Source: an uncultured Anaerolineae bacterium
GTDB lineage: Bacteria > Chloroflexota > Anaerolineae > Promineifilales > Promineifilaceae
Direction: 5' to 3'
Assembly: GCA_937943625.1 (NCBI GenBank)
Contig: CALEAD010000001.1
Location: 1-53,344 of the forward strand
DNA length: 53,344 nucleotides
Shown here: piece after piece, positions 1-8,032 of the stretch
Layout: each line of letters opens with the position of its first letter
Numbering within the stretch: the stretch's first letter is position 1
Program-made: the position numbers and the translations under genes
Notes under the pieces: model-generated
What the model was told of the DNA's origin: nothing
The model's input: only the letters and a program-made list of their open reading frames with translations
The model's database searches: none

Positions 1-64
1 GATGTTTGTATGTGACTCATGGCGACCTCGTTGTGAAATGTCGCTATGAGCCTGCCACTATTGA

Positions 65-138
65 GCAGGTTGTAAAGGTTCGACTTTTATTTTTGGCGAT
101 TTTTCATGAAATCGCTTCTGATTGTGCAAAACTTACGT
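65..138. repeat. Left copy of 74-bp terminal inverted repeat
   Basis: Bases 65-138 are the exact reverse complement of 53271-53344, the last 74 bases of the window. The repeat ends on the last base of the tpiA stop codon (TGA on the minus strand, 140-138). It contains a short imperfect hairpin (GCGATTT / AAATCGC on the reverse strand). Outside the 74 bases the two flanks do not match on the inner side. The outer side cannot be compared because the right copy runs to the window edge. It is probably the edge of a dispersed mobile or repeat element. Confidence 0.95.
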
Positions 139-935
139 CAAGCTAACTTTATTTCCGCACGCTCGCTCTCGCCCTGGCGTTGCCTGGCGGCGTTGCGCAC
201 CAGGTCTACAAAGCTGGGCTTCAGGCTGGCGCCACCGACCAGGGCGCCGTCAATGTCGGGGTGCGCCATCAATTCGGCGGCATTTTCGGGCGTGACGCTG
301 CCCCCGTATTGGATGCGGATGGTCTGCGCAGCCTCTGTGCCAAACAGCTCCGCAATAGTGGCGCGCACCGTCTGACCAATGATGCCGCCCGCCTGCTCGG
401 TAGTGGCCGTTTTGCCTGTGCCAATGGCCCAAATGGGTTCGTAAGCGATGATGCAGCGGACGGCTTGATCGGCCGTCAGGCCGGCAAAGGCGGCGCGCAC
501 CTGCCCGCTGACAAAGTCATGCGTTTCGCCCGCCTCGTTCTGCTCCAGGCTTTCGCCCACGCACACTATTGGCGTCAGCCCGTGCGCCAGCGCTGCCTTG
601 ATTTTCTTGTTTACTCCTTCGTCCGTTTCGCCAAAATAGGCGCGCCGCTCGGAGTGGCCGAGAATGACGTATTGGCAGAAGGGGGTGAGCATGTTGGGCG
701 CTATTTCGCCGGTGTAAGCCCCCTTTTCGGCGTGATACATATTTTGTGCGCCAATGCCAATTTTGGTGCCCTTAACCGCTTCGGCAACGGCCGGGATGGT
801 AATGGCGGGCGGACAAAAGGCGATGTCTATGCCCTCAATGGCGTTCAGGGCGTCTTTGATTTCATTGGCAAAGGCAACGGCTTCGGCCGGGGTTTTGTTC
901 ATTTTCCAGTTTCCAGCAATGATTGGGGTACGCAT
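138..935 (-). CDS. tpiA: Triosephosphate isomerase
   Basis: A 265-aa cytosolic glycolytic enzyme that interconverts dihydroxyacetone phosphate and glyceraldehyde 3-phosphate. The family landmarks are all present: the NWKMN strand with catalytic Lys11, LGHSERR with His94, [11 protein letters not shown] with catalytic Glu166 followed by the mobile loop, and the phosphate-binding YGGSV and GALVGGASL segments. Length is slightly above the usual 250 aa because of a polar C-terminal tail that ends exactly where the 74-bp inverted repeat begins. The start is supported by AAGGAG seven bases upstream of ATG. A candidate promoter lies at 1161-1189, about 220 nt upstream. Unlike its neighbours it contains no copy of the ACGGCCGT octamer. 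Confidence 0.98.
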   Translation of the reverse strand: MRTPIIAGNWKMNKTPAEAVAFANEIKDALNAIEGIDIAFCPPAITIPAVAEAVKGTKIGIGAQNMYHAEKGAYTGEIAPNMLTPFCQYVILGHSERRAYFGETDEGVNKKIKAALAHGLTPIVCVGESLEQNEAGETHDFVSGQVRAAFAGLTADQAVRCIIAYEPIWAIGTGKTATTEQAGGIIGQTVRATIAELFGTEAAQTIRIQYGGSVTPENAAELMAHPDIDGALVGGASLKPSFVDLVRNAARQRQGESERAEIKLA

Positions 936-986
936 GGTAAGCTCCTTGAAGAATGGTAAATGGTGAAGTGGTGGGTTGGTTGGACA

Positions 987-1020
987 GTTTGTTTGTTGGC
1001 TGATTGGCCGGCAAACAAAC
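987..1020. repeat. TTGG/CCAA-type intergenic inverted repeat
   Basis: Left arm 987-1000 and right arm 1007-1020 pair at 12 of 14 positions around a 6-base loop. It belongs to the GTTGG/CCAAC inverted-repeat family that occupies many gene gaps in this window. It lies in the tpiA 5' leader if the promoter at 1161-1189 is used. The rest of 936-1222 has a CACAGAG-rich stretch (about 1050-1080) and no credible gene. Confidence 0.6.
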
Positions 1021-1160
1021 GTTTCTCAGTTACACTGAGTTGGAATGACACAGAGATGCACAGAGGAGGCACGGAGTTTTTCGTTGGAAATAAGCGAAAT
1101 TCTGCAATAGCTTCTCTACCGATCTCCGTGACTTCTTGGTGCGACTCCGTTTCATGCTAG

Positions 1161-1189
1161 ATTATAGGGTGCGATGGGATGTGGAGCAA
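1161..1189 (-). promoter_or_regulatory. Candidate sigma-70-type promoter for tpiA
   Basis: Read on the minus strand, TTGCTC (1189-1184) and a perfect TATAAT (1166-1161) are separated by 17 bases. The predicted start is near 1154, giving a leader of about 220 nt to tpiA. The position in the gap between the upstream gene's stop (1223) and tpiA fits. The -35 matches only its first half. Confidence 0.4.
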
Positions 1190-1222
1190 TGACCTGAAGT
1201 TCCATGCCTGACGTGTTGCGCC

Positions 1223-2188
1223 TCAGGCTTGCTGTTTTGCGTTTGCGCGCAGCAGGCCGTATAGATAGACGGGCGCACCGCTGAGGCTGGAAAGGCGGGT
1301 GAGCATGAAGAGGAGGATGGAGAGGGCAACGGCCGTTTCCTGCGCCACGCCCGCCCCGGCAAATAGCATTGGCGTCAGTGCCTCGCGCACGCCCAGCCCG
1401 CCAATGGAGGGAACGAGCAGTGCTACGGACCAGATGGGCACAACCGCCAGGTAATAGCCAAAAGCTACCTCCAGCCCCAGGGCGGCGCCGGCTGCTGCTG
1501 ACCAGGCGACCAGCATCAGGTTGAAGAGCACAGAAACGGCCAATGCCCCCAGCATGGCGCGCCAGCCGCACGCCTGCACCGCTTGTAGCACTTTTGCCAT
1601 CAATCCGTTTCCTTGTGGCGAAAGGGGGCCGGGCAGCCAACGGCCGTATCGCACGACCAGGCTATGCTCCAGCAGCAGGGCAATGGCCACCAGGCTGAGC
1701 ATGGCGGCAACGGCCGTAAACAGCATAATTCCCGTTCCCGGATTGACGGCCGTAAACGGCCACATCGCCAGCGCCATTACAAAGAGCATAATCAGCCCCG
1801 CCATGCGGTCCAGAAACACCGTGCCGGTTGCCACGTCCAGCGGCACATCTTTCTTCGCCTCCAGCACGCGCACCACATCCCCCCCAAAGCCAGAGGGTAG
1901 AAAAGCGTTAAAGAAATTGCCCACAAAGTAAAGTTCCGTCAGCCGCCAGAAGCCCACGCGCGCGCCGCTGCCGCGTAGTAGCAGCAGCCAGCGGTAAGCG
2001 CGCAAAAAAAGCGAGCCGCTCATCAGCAAAAAGCTGAGCAGCAGCCAGCGCCAGTCTGCTTGCAGCAGCGCCGCGCCAATGTCAGATGGGCGCATTTCGC
2101 GCAGCACCAGTGCCAGCCCGACCAGGGTCACGCCCACTTTCAGTAAATTTGCTAACGGTTTTTTCATTGGCAGAGACGTAGCGCGCAT
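1223..2188 (-). CDS. Flippase-like integral membrane protein (LPG synthase TM / UPF0104 family)
   Basis: A 321-aa multi-pass membrane protein resembling the LPG_synthase_TM/YbhN-AglD family, with about eight hydrophobic segments. Family-like features are the FLRAYRW segment, the FVGNFFNAFLPSGFGGD stretch around residues 89-105 and the SIGGLGVREA loop near residues 262-271. Members are thought to move lipids or lipid-linked sugars, or to help glycolipid synthesis; the substrate cannot be read here. It sits head-to-head with the GT39 block. A second ATG at 2167 (MKKPLAN) is an equally plausible start, and neither has a clear Shine-Dalgarno. Four ACGGCCGT octamers lie in the gene. Confidence 0.85.
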   Translation of the reverse strand: MRATSLPMKKPLANLLKVGVTLVGLALVLREMRPSDIGAALLQADWRWLLLSFLLMSGSLFLRAYRWLLLLRGSGARVGFWRLTELYFVGNFFNAFLPSGFGGDVVRVLEAKKDVPLDVATGTVFLDRMAGLIMLFVMALAMWPFTAVNPGTGIMLFTAVAAMLSLVAIALLLEHSLVVRYGRWLPGPLSPQGNGLMAKVLQAVQACGWRAMLGALAVSVLFNLMLVAWSAAAGAALGLEVAFGYYLAVVPIWSVALLVPSIGGLGVREALTPMLFAGAGVAQETAVALSILLFMLTRLSSLSGAPVYLYGLLRANAKQQA

Positions 2189-2206
2189 AGAGGTTCAATG
2201 GCAGAT

Positions 2207-2235
2207 GGCGGTCGGCGGTCAAATTTGTCTGAACC
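2207..2235. repeat. Intergenic repeat, CGGTCGGCGGTCAAATTTGT family
   Basis: A copy of the intergenic family also found at 22307-22347 and 37554-37592, with diverged copies at 44788-44846. It has a GGCGGTC heptad doublet, then CAAATTTGT, then a GAACC end. This copy is shorter because the AGATC block is missing. Confidence 0.7.
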
Positions 2236-2291
2236 CCATTTATATCCCCGCATTAGCCGTTATGCTACTGTTACATCGTCACCTCGTCACC

Positions 2292-2319
2292 TTGCCCCCC
2301 CGTCACCCTGTCATATAAT
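2292..2319 (+). promoter_or_regulatory. Candidate promoter giving a leaderless mRNA
   Basis: TTGCCC (2292-2297), a 16-base spacer and a perfect TATAAT (2314-2319). The usual start about seven bases past the -10 falls at 2326, the A of the ATG of the next gene. There is no room for a Shine-Dalgarno, so a leaderless transcript is predicted. It would be the first promoter of the membrane glycosyltransferase block. Confidence 0.5.
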
Positions 2320-2325
2320 CCGCCC

Positions 2326-4074
2326 ATGACAAAGCGGCAACGCACCTGGCTTCTCATACTGCTGGTCTGGCTCTTTTTTTGGCTGGCGCTGAACAGCATG
2401 ATCATGGACAGTCCCACCATGGATGAGCAGAATCACCTGGCGCGGGGCGTGGCCTTTGTGCGCACCGGCGACCCGCGCCTCAGTCTGGAACATCCGCCGC
2501 TTGTCAACGCCCTTTCTGGCTTATTGCCCGCCCACTTGCTTGCGCTGAACGTCCCTTTTGCGCACCCTGGTTGGGCAGAGCAGGCTCCGCCTGATGTGTA
2601 TTGGTATGTCTTTGCCGAGCAGTTTATGTGGCATTCGGGCAATGACGTGCAGTTGATGCTGTTTCTGGCGCGGCTGCCTGTTGTTTTTCTCACTTTGGGC
2701 CTGGCGCTGTTGGGGTATCGCTTTGCCCGCGCGCTGTGGGGGGGAACCACCGCGCCTGTCACCTTTGTGCTGCTGCTGTTTGACCCGAATTTGCTGGCAC
2801 ACGGCCGTTATGCAACGACCGACCTGGGCGGGACGTTTTTCATTTTTGGAGCGACGTTTGCTCTGTGGAAATTGGCAATGGTGAATGGCCAATCGTCAAC
2901 TGCCAATGGAAATGAGGGCGTTGAGCATTCGCATTGGCGGATTGGCAATTGGCTATTAACCGGTTTATTCATGGGCATGGCGTTTGGCAGCAAGCTGCTG
3001 GCGCTGTTGTTTGTGCCTATTTGGGGGCTGCTGGCGCTGCTGCCACTGTATGGGGATGGCTGGCGTGGTGCAGGGCGACGATTCGGCCGTTTTGTGGCGG
3101 CTGGGCTACTCTCTGTGGCAGTGGTCTGGCTGATTTTTGGCCTGGAGTGGCGCGCATTCCGCTTTCAGGGGGAGGGGCTGCGCTGGCTGAATGCTTATAG
3201 CGGGCCAATGCCTACCTTTTGGGCGGGGCTGGAGCAGATTTTGCGCCTGACCGGCGCCGGGCGCTATGAGGCGTTTATGGCGGGGCGCTTTTCGGCGGAG
3301 GGGTTTGCCTGGTATTTTCCTTATGCCTTTGCCGTGAAGACGCCGCTGTTGGTGCTGTTTTTGATGGTGCTGGCGCTGATCTGGTTGCTGAGCAACGGCC
3401 GTTACCGCGCCCGCGCCTTCTTCCTGGTCATCCCCATCTTGCTTTACTTTCTCGCCAGCAGCCAGAGCGCGCTGAACATTGGTTACCGCCACCTGCTGCC
3501 GGTGCTGCCTTTTGTGTATCTGCTGATTGGCGGGCTGTGGACGGCCGTCACTGCACAGTTCACGGCTTATGATTCACGCCTCACGTTTCCTGCTTCTCGC
3601 TTTACGCCTTGGGCAACGGCCGTTGCCCTGCTGCTGCACATTGGCACGGCCGTTTCCATTCATCCCCACTACCTCAGCTACTTTAACCGCGAGGTGGGCG
3701 GTCCGGCCAATGGCTACCGTCTGTTGCTAGATAGCAACGTAGATTGGGGGCAAGATTTGTTGCGCCTGCGCGCCTGGATGGCGAAAAATGGGGTAGCGCA
3801 GGTGAAGTTGGGCTGGTTTGGCACGGCCGATCCCGATTACTATGGCCTGAATTATGAACCGCTGCCCGGCTTTCCGCGCCAGCCATTTTACGGCCTGTGG
3901 ACGCAACCTCCCTTTGACCCGGCTAATCCACCACCGGGCGTTTACGCGATTAGCGCCACCGTGCTTTGGGAAATGCCGTTGCCCCAGGGGCAAAAGCATG
4001 TTTATGGCTGGTTCCGCGCGCGCGAGCCGGATGATCGCGTGGGGTACTCAATTTTGGTGTATGAGGTGCGTTAG
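2326..4074 (+). CDS. GT39/PMT-type membrane glycosyltransferase (type A paralog)
   Basis: A 582-aa polytopic protein predicted to transfer a sugar from a polyprenyl-phosphate donor on the outer face of the membrane. The first outer loop has the acidic pair Asp33-Glu34 (MDEQNH), where PMT/ArnT enzymes have catalytic acids, followed by EHPPL. About ten hydrophobic segments follow. A DSNVDWGQDL motif near residue 469 and the terminal WFRAREPDDRVGYSI stretch are shared with the paralogs at 8033 and 14318. It lacks the C-terminal module those two carry. A 42-nt heptad repeat is translated between membrane segments (2872-2913). Start follows the predicted leaderless promoter. The acceptor substrate is unknown. 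Confidence 0.88.
   Translation: MTKRQRTWLLILLVWLFFWLALNSMIMDSPTMDEQNHLARGVAFVRTGDPRLSLEHPPLVNALSGLLPAHLLALNVPFAHPGWAEQAPPDVYWYVFAEQFMWHSGNDVQLMLFLARLPVVFLTLGLALLGYRFARALWGGTTAPVTFVLLLFDPNLLAHGRYATTDLGGTFFIFGATFALWKLAMVNGQSSTANGNEGVEHSHWRIGNWLLTGLFMGMAFGSKLLALLFVPIWGLLALLPLYGDGWRGAGRRFGRFVAAGLLSVAVVWLIFGLEWRAFRFQGEGLRWLNAYSGPMPTFWAGLEQILRLTGAGRYEAFMAGRFSAEGFAWYFPYAFAVKTPLLVLFLMVLALIWLLSNGRYRARAFFLVIPILLYFLASSQSALNIGYRHLLPVLPFVYLLIGGLWTAVTAQFTAYDSRLTFPASRFTPWATAVALLLHIGTAVSIHPHYLSYFNREVGGPANGYRLLLDSNVDWGQDLLRLRAWMAKNGVAQVKLGWFGTADPDYYGLNYEPLPGFPRQPFYGLWTQPPFDPANPPPGVYAISATVLWEMPLPQGQKHVYGWFRAREPDDRVGYSILVYEVR
2872..2913. repeat. In-gene heptad repeat, 6 units
   Basis: Six consecutive 7-nt units (TTGGCAA, TGGTGAA, TGGCCAA, TCGTCAA, CTGCCAA, TGGAAAT) inside the glycosyltransferase gene. 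They add 14 residues (MVNGQSSTANGN core) before a membrane segment and keep the frame. Confidence 0.85.
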
Positions 4075-4080
4075 GAGAAC

Positions 4081-4122
4081 GGATTGGAGATTTCGGATTG
4101 TGGATTGTGGATTGTGGGTTGC
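4081..4122. repeat. Heptad repeat over a start codon
   Basis: Six 7-nt units, including three identical GGATTGT copies. The presumed TTG start of the next gene lies in the first unit, so the N-terminus of that protein is repeat-encoded. Confidence 0.85.
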
Positions 4123-6069
4123 GGTAGACGGTTCTTGCCCTGGGCAACGGCCGTTCTCTTGCTTGCCGCTCTTTTTCGCCTGGTCGCTTTGACGAGCGTG
4201 CCCCCTGGCCTGGCGCAAGATGAGGTGCTGGATGCTGACATCGCCTCTTTCATTCGCGCCGGCTATCACGCTTTCTTCTTTCGCGATGGCTACGGCCATG
4301 AGCCGCTGTACCATTATTTTGCTGTTCCGTTTGCGCCGCTGGTGGGCGACAATGTGCTGGCCATCCGCCTGCCCTCGGTCATTTTGGGGTTGTTGCTGGT
4401 GGCGCTAACCATGCGCTGGGCAAAGCGGGAGTTTGATGAGCGAACGGCCGTTGTGGCCGGTTTGGGACTGGCCATTAGCTGGTGGCCGATTATTTTCAGC
4501 CGCATTGGTATTCGCCCTATTTTGCTACCGGTGTTGCTGCTGCTGGCGCTCTGGTTTTGGCAACGGCCGTTACTGGCCGGGCTTTTCCTTGGTCTCAGCT
4601 TCTATAGCTATACGGCTGCGCGCATCATCTTTTTGCTGCCCCTGGGTTATGCCCTGGCGCAACGGCTGGCGGGTCGGCGTACCATTGGCGGCATGGCCTG
4701 GTGGCGCTGGCTGGTCGTCACCCTGGGGGTGTTTATGCTGGTGGCCGCGCTTATGCAAATCACCCTCTGGCGCGACCCGACGTTACAGCAGCGCATAGAC
4801 CAGCTTTCTGGCCCACTGGAAGCGCTGCGCGCCGGCGATCCTGGCCCGATTTTGTACAGCAGTCTGCGCACGCTGGGCGTATTCAGCTTTGTGGGTGACC
4901 CGCGCTGGACGTATACTGTTCCCGAACGGCCGTTGTTCGACCCCCTGACCGCCATTTTTTTCTATGCCGGGCTGTCTTTGGTCCTGTGGCGCTGGCGCGA
5001 TGGGCGCATGGCGCTGCTGCTGCTCTGGCTGGCCGTGGGTCTCATTCCCAGCGCCATCACGCCGCAGGCGCCCAGCACCGTGCGCCTGGTGATGGCGTTG
5101 CCGGCGGTCTATACGCTGTTGGCCGTGGGAATAGCCGAATTTTGGCAGAGATTGGCGCGGGGAGATGACAGATTGGCGGATAACGCTTGGTTGACGAAGT
5201 TGTGCTCATCTGCGTTGATACGAACGTCTGGCTTCTTGCTTTTGCTGCTGCTGGCGCTAATCAACGGTTGGCGCACAGGGGTTGATGGCTTTGTGACGTG
5301 GCCGCAGGCGCAGCAGACGCGCCTGAACCATTACCAGGCGGCGCTGTGGCAGATGGCGCGCCATGTGGCCGCCAATCCGCCGGCGCGGCTGACGCTGGTA
5401 GATAGCTTTTATGAACCGATAGACCGCGATTCGTTTCGCCGCAGCCTGGGACGAGACCCGGCAGCCCGCTGGGTGCAGACGGGAGCAGGTGTGGCCGGGG
5501 CGCTGGTTTTGCCGGCCGGGGCAGGTAACGGCCGTCTCTATGTGCCCGAATATGCACCCGTGCCGGCCGACCTGCTGGCAGCGGCGGGCATTGCCGCGCA
5601 GCCCCTTTACCGCAGCAGCAGCTTCCCCTCGTTTGCCGTGTATGAACTGCCACTGGTGGGGGAAACGGCCGTTGCCCCCCCCATTACCACCTTCAACCAC
5701 AGTCTTAGCTTAATGAAATATGAGACATTGCCCGTTGCCCTAGGGGAGCCGCTGCGTTTGTTGACCTGGTGGCGCGTAGAACGCCACCTGCCCGAAGACC
5801 TGGCCACCTTTGTGCATCTATTTGATGAGACAGGCACCTTGACCACACAGCACGACGGCTGGGATGCCGCGCCCGCCGCCTTGCAGCCTGGAGATGTGGT
5901 GTTGCAGCGTCATCTCATCTGGCTGCCGCCTGATTTACCTGCTGAGGCGTGTGCCATTCAGCTAGGCGTGTATCAACGCCGTGACGGACGTCGCTGGCTG
6001 CGCGACAATTCGACTATGGACTCCCTACGATTGCTGGCGCTTTTTGACGCCGGTTTCCCAGATGAGTAA
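4084..6069 (+). CDS. GT39-type membrane glycosyltransferase (type B) with C-terminal extracytoplasmic module
   Basis: A 661-aa polytopic protein of the GT39/RgtA-D-like superfamily, probably a polyprenyl-P-sugar-dependent transferase. Acidic pair Asp46-Glu47 (LAQDEVLDAD) and the later GHEPLYHYF motif mark the outer-loop active region. Residues about 555-650 form the shared FVHLFDETG ... LGVYQRRDGRRW module. Start: TTG at 4084, six bases after AGGAG (4073-4077), which overlaps the upstream stop codon, so translation is probably coupled. The first 15 residues (MEISDCGLWIVGCGR) come from a heptad repeat and look non-native. An internal start would leave the protein without its first membrane-flanking segment. 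Closest relative in the window is the gene at 10417. Confidence 0.85.
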   Translation: MEISDCGLWIVGCGRRFLPWATAVLLLAALFRLVALTSVPPGLAQDEVLDADIASFIRAGYHAFFFRDGYGHEPLYHYFAVPFAPLVGDNVLAIRLPSVILGLLLVALTMRWAKREFDERTAVVAGLGLAISWWPIIFSRIGIRPILLPVLLLLALWFWQRPLLAGLFLGLSFYSYTAARIIFLLPLGYALAQRLAGRRTIGGMAWWRWLVVTLGVFMLVAALMQITLWRDPTLQQRIDQLSGPLEALRAGDPGPILYSSLRTLGVFSFVGDPRWTYTVPERPLFDPLTAIFFYAGLSLVLWRWRDGRMALLLLWLAVGLIPSAITPQAPSTVRLVMALPAVYTLLAVGIAEFWQRLARGDDRLADNAWLTKLCSSALIRTSGFLLLLLLALINGWRTGVDGFVTWPQAQQTRLNHYQAALWQMARHVAANPPARLTLVDSFYEPIDRDSFRRSLGRDPAARWVQTGAGVAGALVLPAGAGNGRLYVPEYAPVPADLLAAAGIAAQPLYRSSSFPSFAVYELPLVGETAVAPPITTFNHSLSLMKYETLPVALGEPLRLLTWWRVERHLPEDLATFVHLFDETGTLTTQHDGWDAAPAALQPGDVVLQRHLIWLPPDLPAEACAIQLGVYQRRDGRRWLRDNSTMDSLRLLALFDAGFPDE

Positions 6070-6184
6070 GATTAGTTACTGTTTAATGATTACCAAACTG
6101 TTGGCCGGTTTAATGGTTGGATGGTTGGCTATAGATGAACCAATAATCAACCAACATACCGCTTCGAGCAAAGGAACGTACACC

Positions 6185-7948
6185 ATGAATAGCCTATCCT
6201 CAGACTTTACGGCCAGGCGACCTGTCTGGCTCATGGGCATACTGATTGTGTCACTCGGTCTACTGCTGGCATTTACGCATATGCTGCACGCGGCGGAAAC
6301 GGCCGTTTCCGACCTGAGCGAATCGCAAAAAAGCGTTAACCTGACCGTAGCTGAACCCGGCGACACCCTGCTGTATACCATCTTCCTGACCAATACCGGC
6401 ATCAGCGCTTTTGTGCCTGTTACCCTGACCGACGTGCTGCCGGCCGGTCTTATTTACCAGGACAGCACCTTCTATCCACCGGTCAATGGGTTGGTGACGG
6501 GTATGGGTTATGCCACTGGCGTCATCACCTGGACGGGCACCTTGGGGCCAAACGGCTATGTGCAAATTGACCTATTGGCACAAGTAGATGCGGCATTCCC
6601 GTTAGGCGAGAGCATTACGAATACGGCCGTTGTGCTAGGCATGAGCGAGGTATACAGCCTGACTGCCACCACATTCATCACCTACACACCCATCATCACC
6701 TACTATCTGCATCTGCCCGTCATTCTCAAGGTTATCCCAGCAACAACGCTGGCTGCATCCACCCCTACGCCTGACAACGAATGGACGCTTTCCTGGGGTG
6801 CTCTGGAAGAGGTGACCGGTTACGAGTTACAGGAGGCAAACACCCCTGATTTTGCCGATGCCACGAGCTACTTCCTTGACGCAAATGTCACATCCTACAC
6901 CGTTCAGCACCCACCCTCTTTGACCAACGTGTACTACTATCGCATTCGTGGCCTGAAGGATGGTGTGCAAGGCGTCTGGTCGAACACGGTACAGGTAGTT
7001 GGCGCTACGTTGCAAACGGTTTTGGCTGCTACGCGGCCAAATAGCAACAACCAGTGGACCATTTCCTGGCAGCCAATCCCGGGCGTAACCGCTTATGAAT
7101 TACAAGAATCACAAACAGCCGATTTCGCTTCACCTACTATTTATACTCTCGCCAGTAACACATCCACTCAGATGTTGCAAAAACCCCTTACCTGGTCAAA
7201 TGTGTACCATTACCGTATTCGCGGCATGGTGAACAACAATGCTGGCCCATGGTCTGAGCCGATTACGGTCATCGGTGGTTATCGGGATGACTTTGATAAC
7301 CCAGGCAGCGGTTGGGCTGTGCGCCGCTCCTCTTACCGGGAAAAGACATTTGTTCTGTATGGCACTGGTGCGAATAGTGGCAACTTGATCGCGCTTGTAG
7401 ATGATCGTTGGGATTGGTTTGTGGCCAGTCCGCTTGCGCCTGCGCCACAGGTGCCGTATGTCATCGAGTATCGCTCGCGCGTCCATGATGCTGCGAATTT
7501 GGTTTCCGGCGGCATTTCCCTGGGCGGAGACTGGGCCGGTGATGCGTGCCCGGACCCCAACAACTTCTATACGACGAATCACTGCTTTAACCATTTCTAC
7601 AACTTCAACTATATCTTCTATGGTCCTATCAAGCTGCTGTTTGAGCGTGTAGACCAATTGTATTGGTGTCCGACCTGCGGCGGCAGTTTGCTAAAACGTT
7701 TGGGAAACATTGGCCAAACGTGGCCTGCTTTTGACGTGTTGGCAAACGGCCCTTCTCTGAACTGGCATACCTATCGCGTCGAGGTGCGTGAGGATGGGAT
7801 ACGGCTATTCATAGATGGCGCGTTCAAGCGGCATTTTGCCACGACCAACTACATTCATGAACCATACTTTGGGGTTTTTGCTTCGACTGATGAGTACAAG
7901 CCTTCGATCTGGTTCTTTGATTACTATGAGGTAAGGCCACTTGATTAG
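6185..7948 (+). CDS. Secreted DUF11 / fibronectin-III protein with jellyroll-like C-terminal domain
   Basis: A 587-aa exported protein. A hydrophobic signal segment spans residues about 14-33, with likely cleavage near HAAETA. Residues about 50-170 match a DUF11-like repeat (VAEPGDTLLYTIFLTNTG, then VTLTDVLPAGL). Two fibronectin-III-like repeats follow, each with a YELQE strand and a VYYYRIRG or VYHYRIRG strand. The last 200 residues resemble a concanavalin A/LamG-like fold (WHTYRVEVREDGIRLFIDG). Start: AAGGAA eight bases upstream of ATG; the open frame extends further upstream through a repeat-filled gap, which I exclude. It lies between two GT39 A-B pairs, so it could be a glycosylation target or glycan-binding surface protein (inference). 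Confidence 0.8.
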   Translation: MNSLSSDFTARRPVWLMGILIVSLGLLLAFTHMLHAAETAVSDLSESQKSVNLTVAEPGDTLLYTIFLTNTGISAFVPVTLTDVLPAGLIYQDSTFYPPVNGLVTGMGYATGVITWTGTLGPNGYVQIDLLAQVDAAFPLGESITNTAVVLGMSEVYSLTATTFITYTPIITYYLHLPVILKVIPATTLAASTPTPDNEWTLSWGALEEVTGYELQEANTPDFADATSYFLDANVTSYTVQHPPSLTNVYYYRIRGLKDGVQGVWSNTVQVVGATLQTVLAATRPNSNNQWTISWQPIPGVTAYELQESQTADFASPTIYTLASNTSTQMLQKPLTWSNVYHYRIRGMVNNNAGPWSEPITVIGGYRDDFDNPGSGWAVRRSSYREKTFVLYGTGANSGNLIALVDDRWDWFVASPLAPAPQVPYVIEYRSRVHDAANLVSGGISLGGDWAGDACPDPNNFYTTNHCFNHFYNFNYIFYGPIKLLFERVDQLYWCPTCGGSLLKRLGNIGQTWPAFDVLANGPSLNWHTYRVEVREDGIRLFIDGAFKRHFATTNYIHEPYFGVFASTDEYKPSIWFFDYYEVRPLD

Positions 7949-7969
7949 CAACGGGCAGTCGGTTAGCTT

Positions 7970-8014
7970 GTTGGTTGGCTGGTTGCCAACCCGCTAACCA
8001 ATGAGCCAACCAAC
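7970..8014. repeat. GTTGG/CCAAC intergenic inverted repeat
   Basis: A perfect 11-bp stem (GTTGGTTGGCT at 7970-7980, complement at 8004-8014) in the gap between the secreted protein and the next transferase. It could act as a transcript end. A short T-rich stretch follows, but no clean U-run. Confidence 0.75.
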
Positions 8015-8032
8015 TGTCTGGATTTTCATTCA

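Noticed and set aside
180..959. Long plus-strand open frame of 259 codons opposite tpiA
   Set aside because: It is the complement of a strongly conserved tpiA and shows no family motifs or ribosome-binding site.
5981..6184. Upstream in-frame extension of the secreted DUF11 protein
   Set aside because: It overlaps the previous gene and a CCAAC repeat, and would bury the signal peptide; the ATG at 6185 has a good ribosome-binding site.
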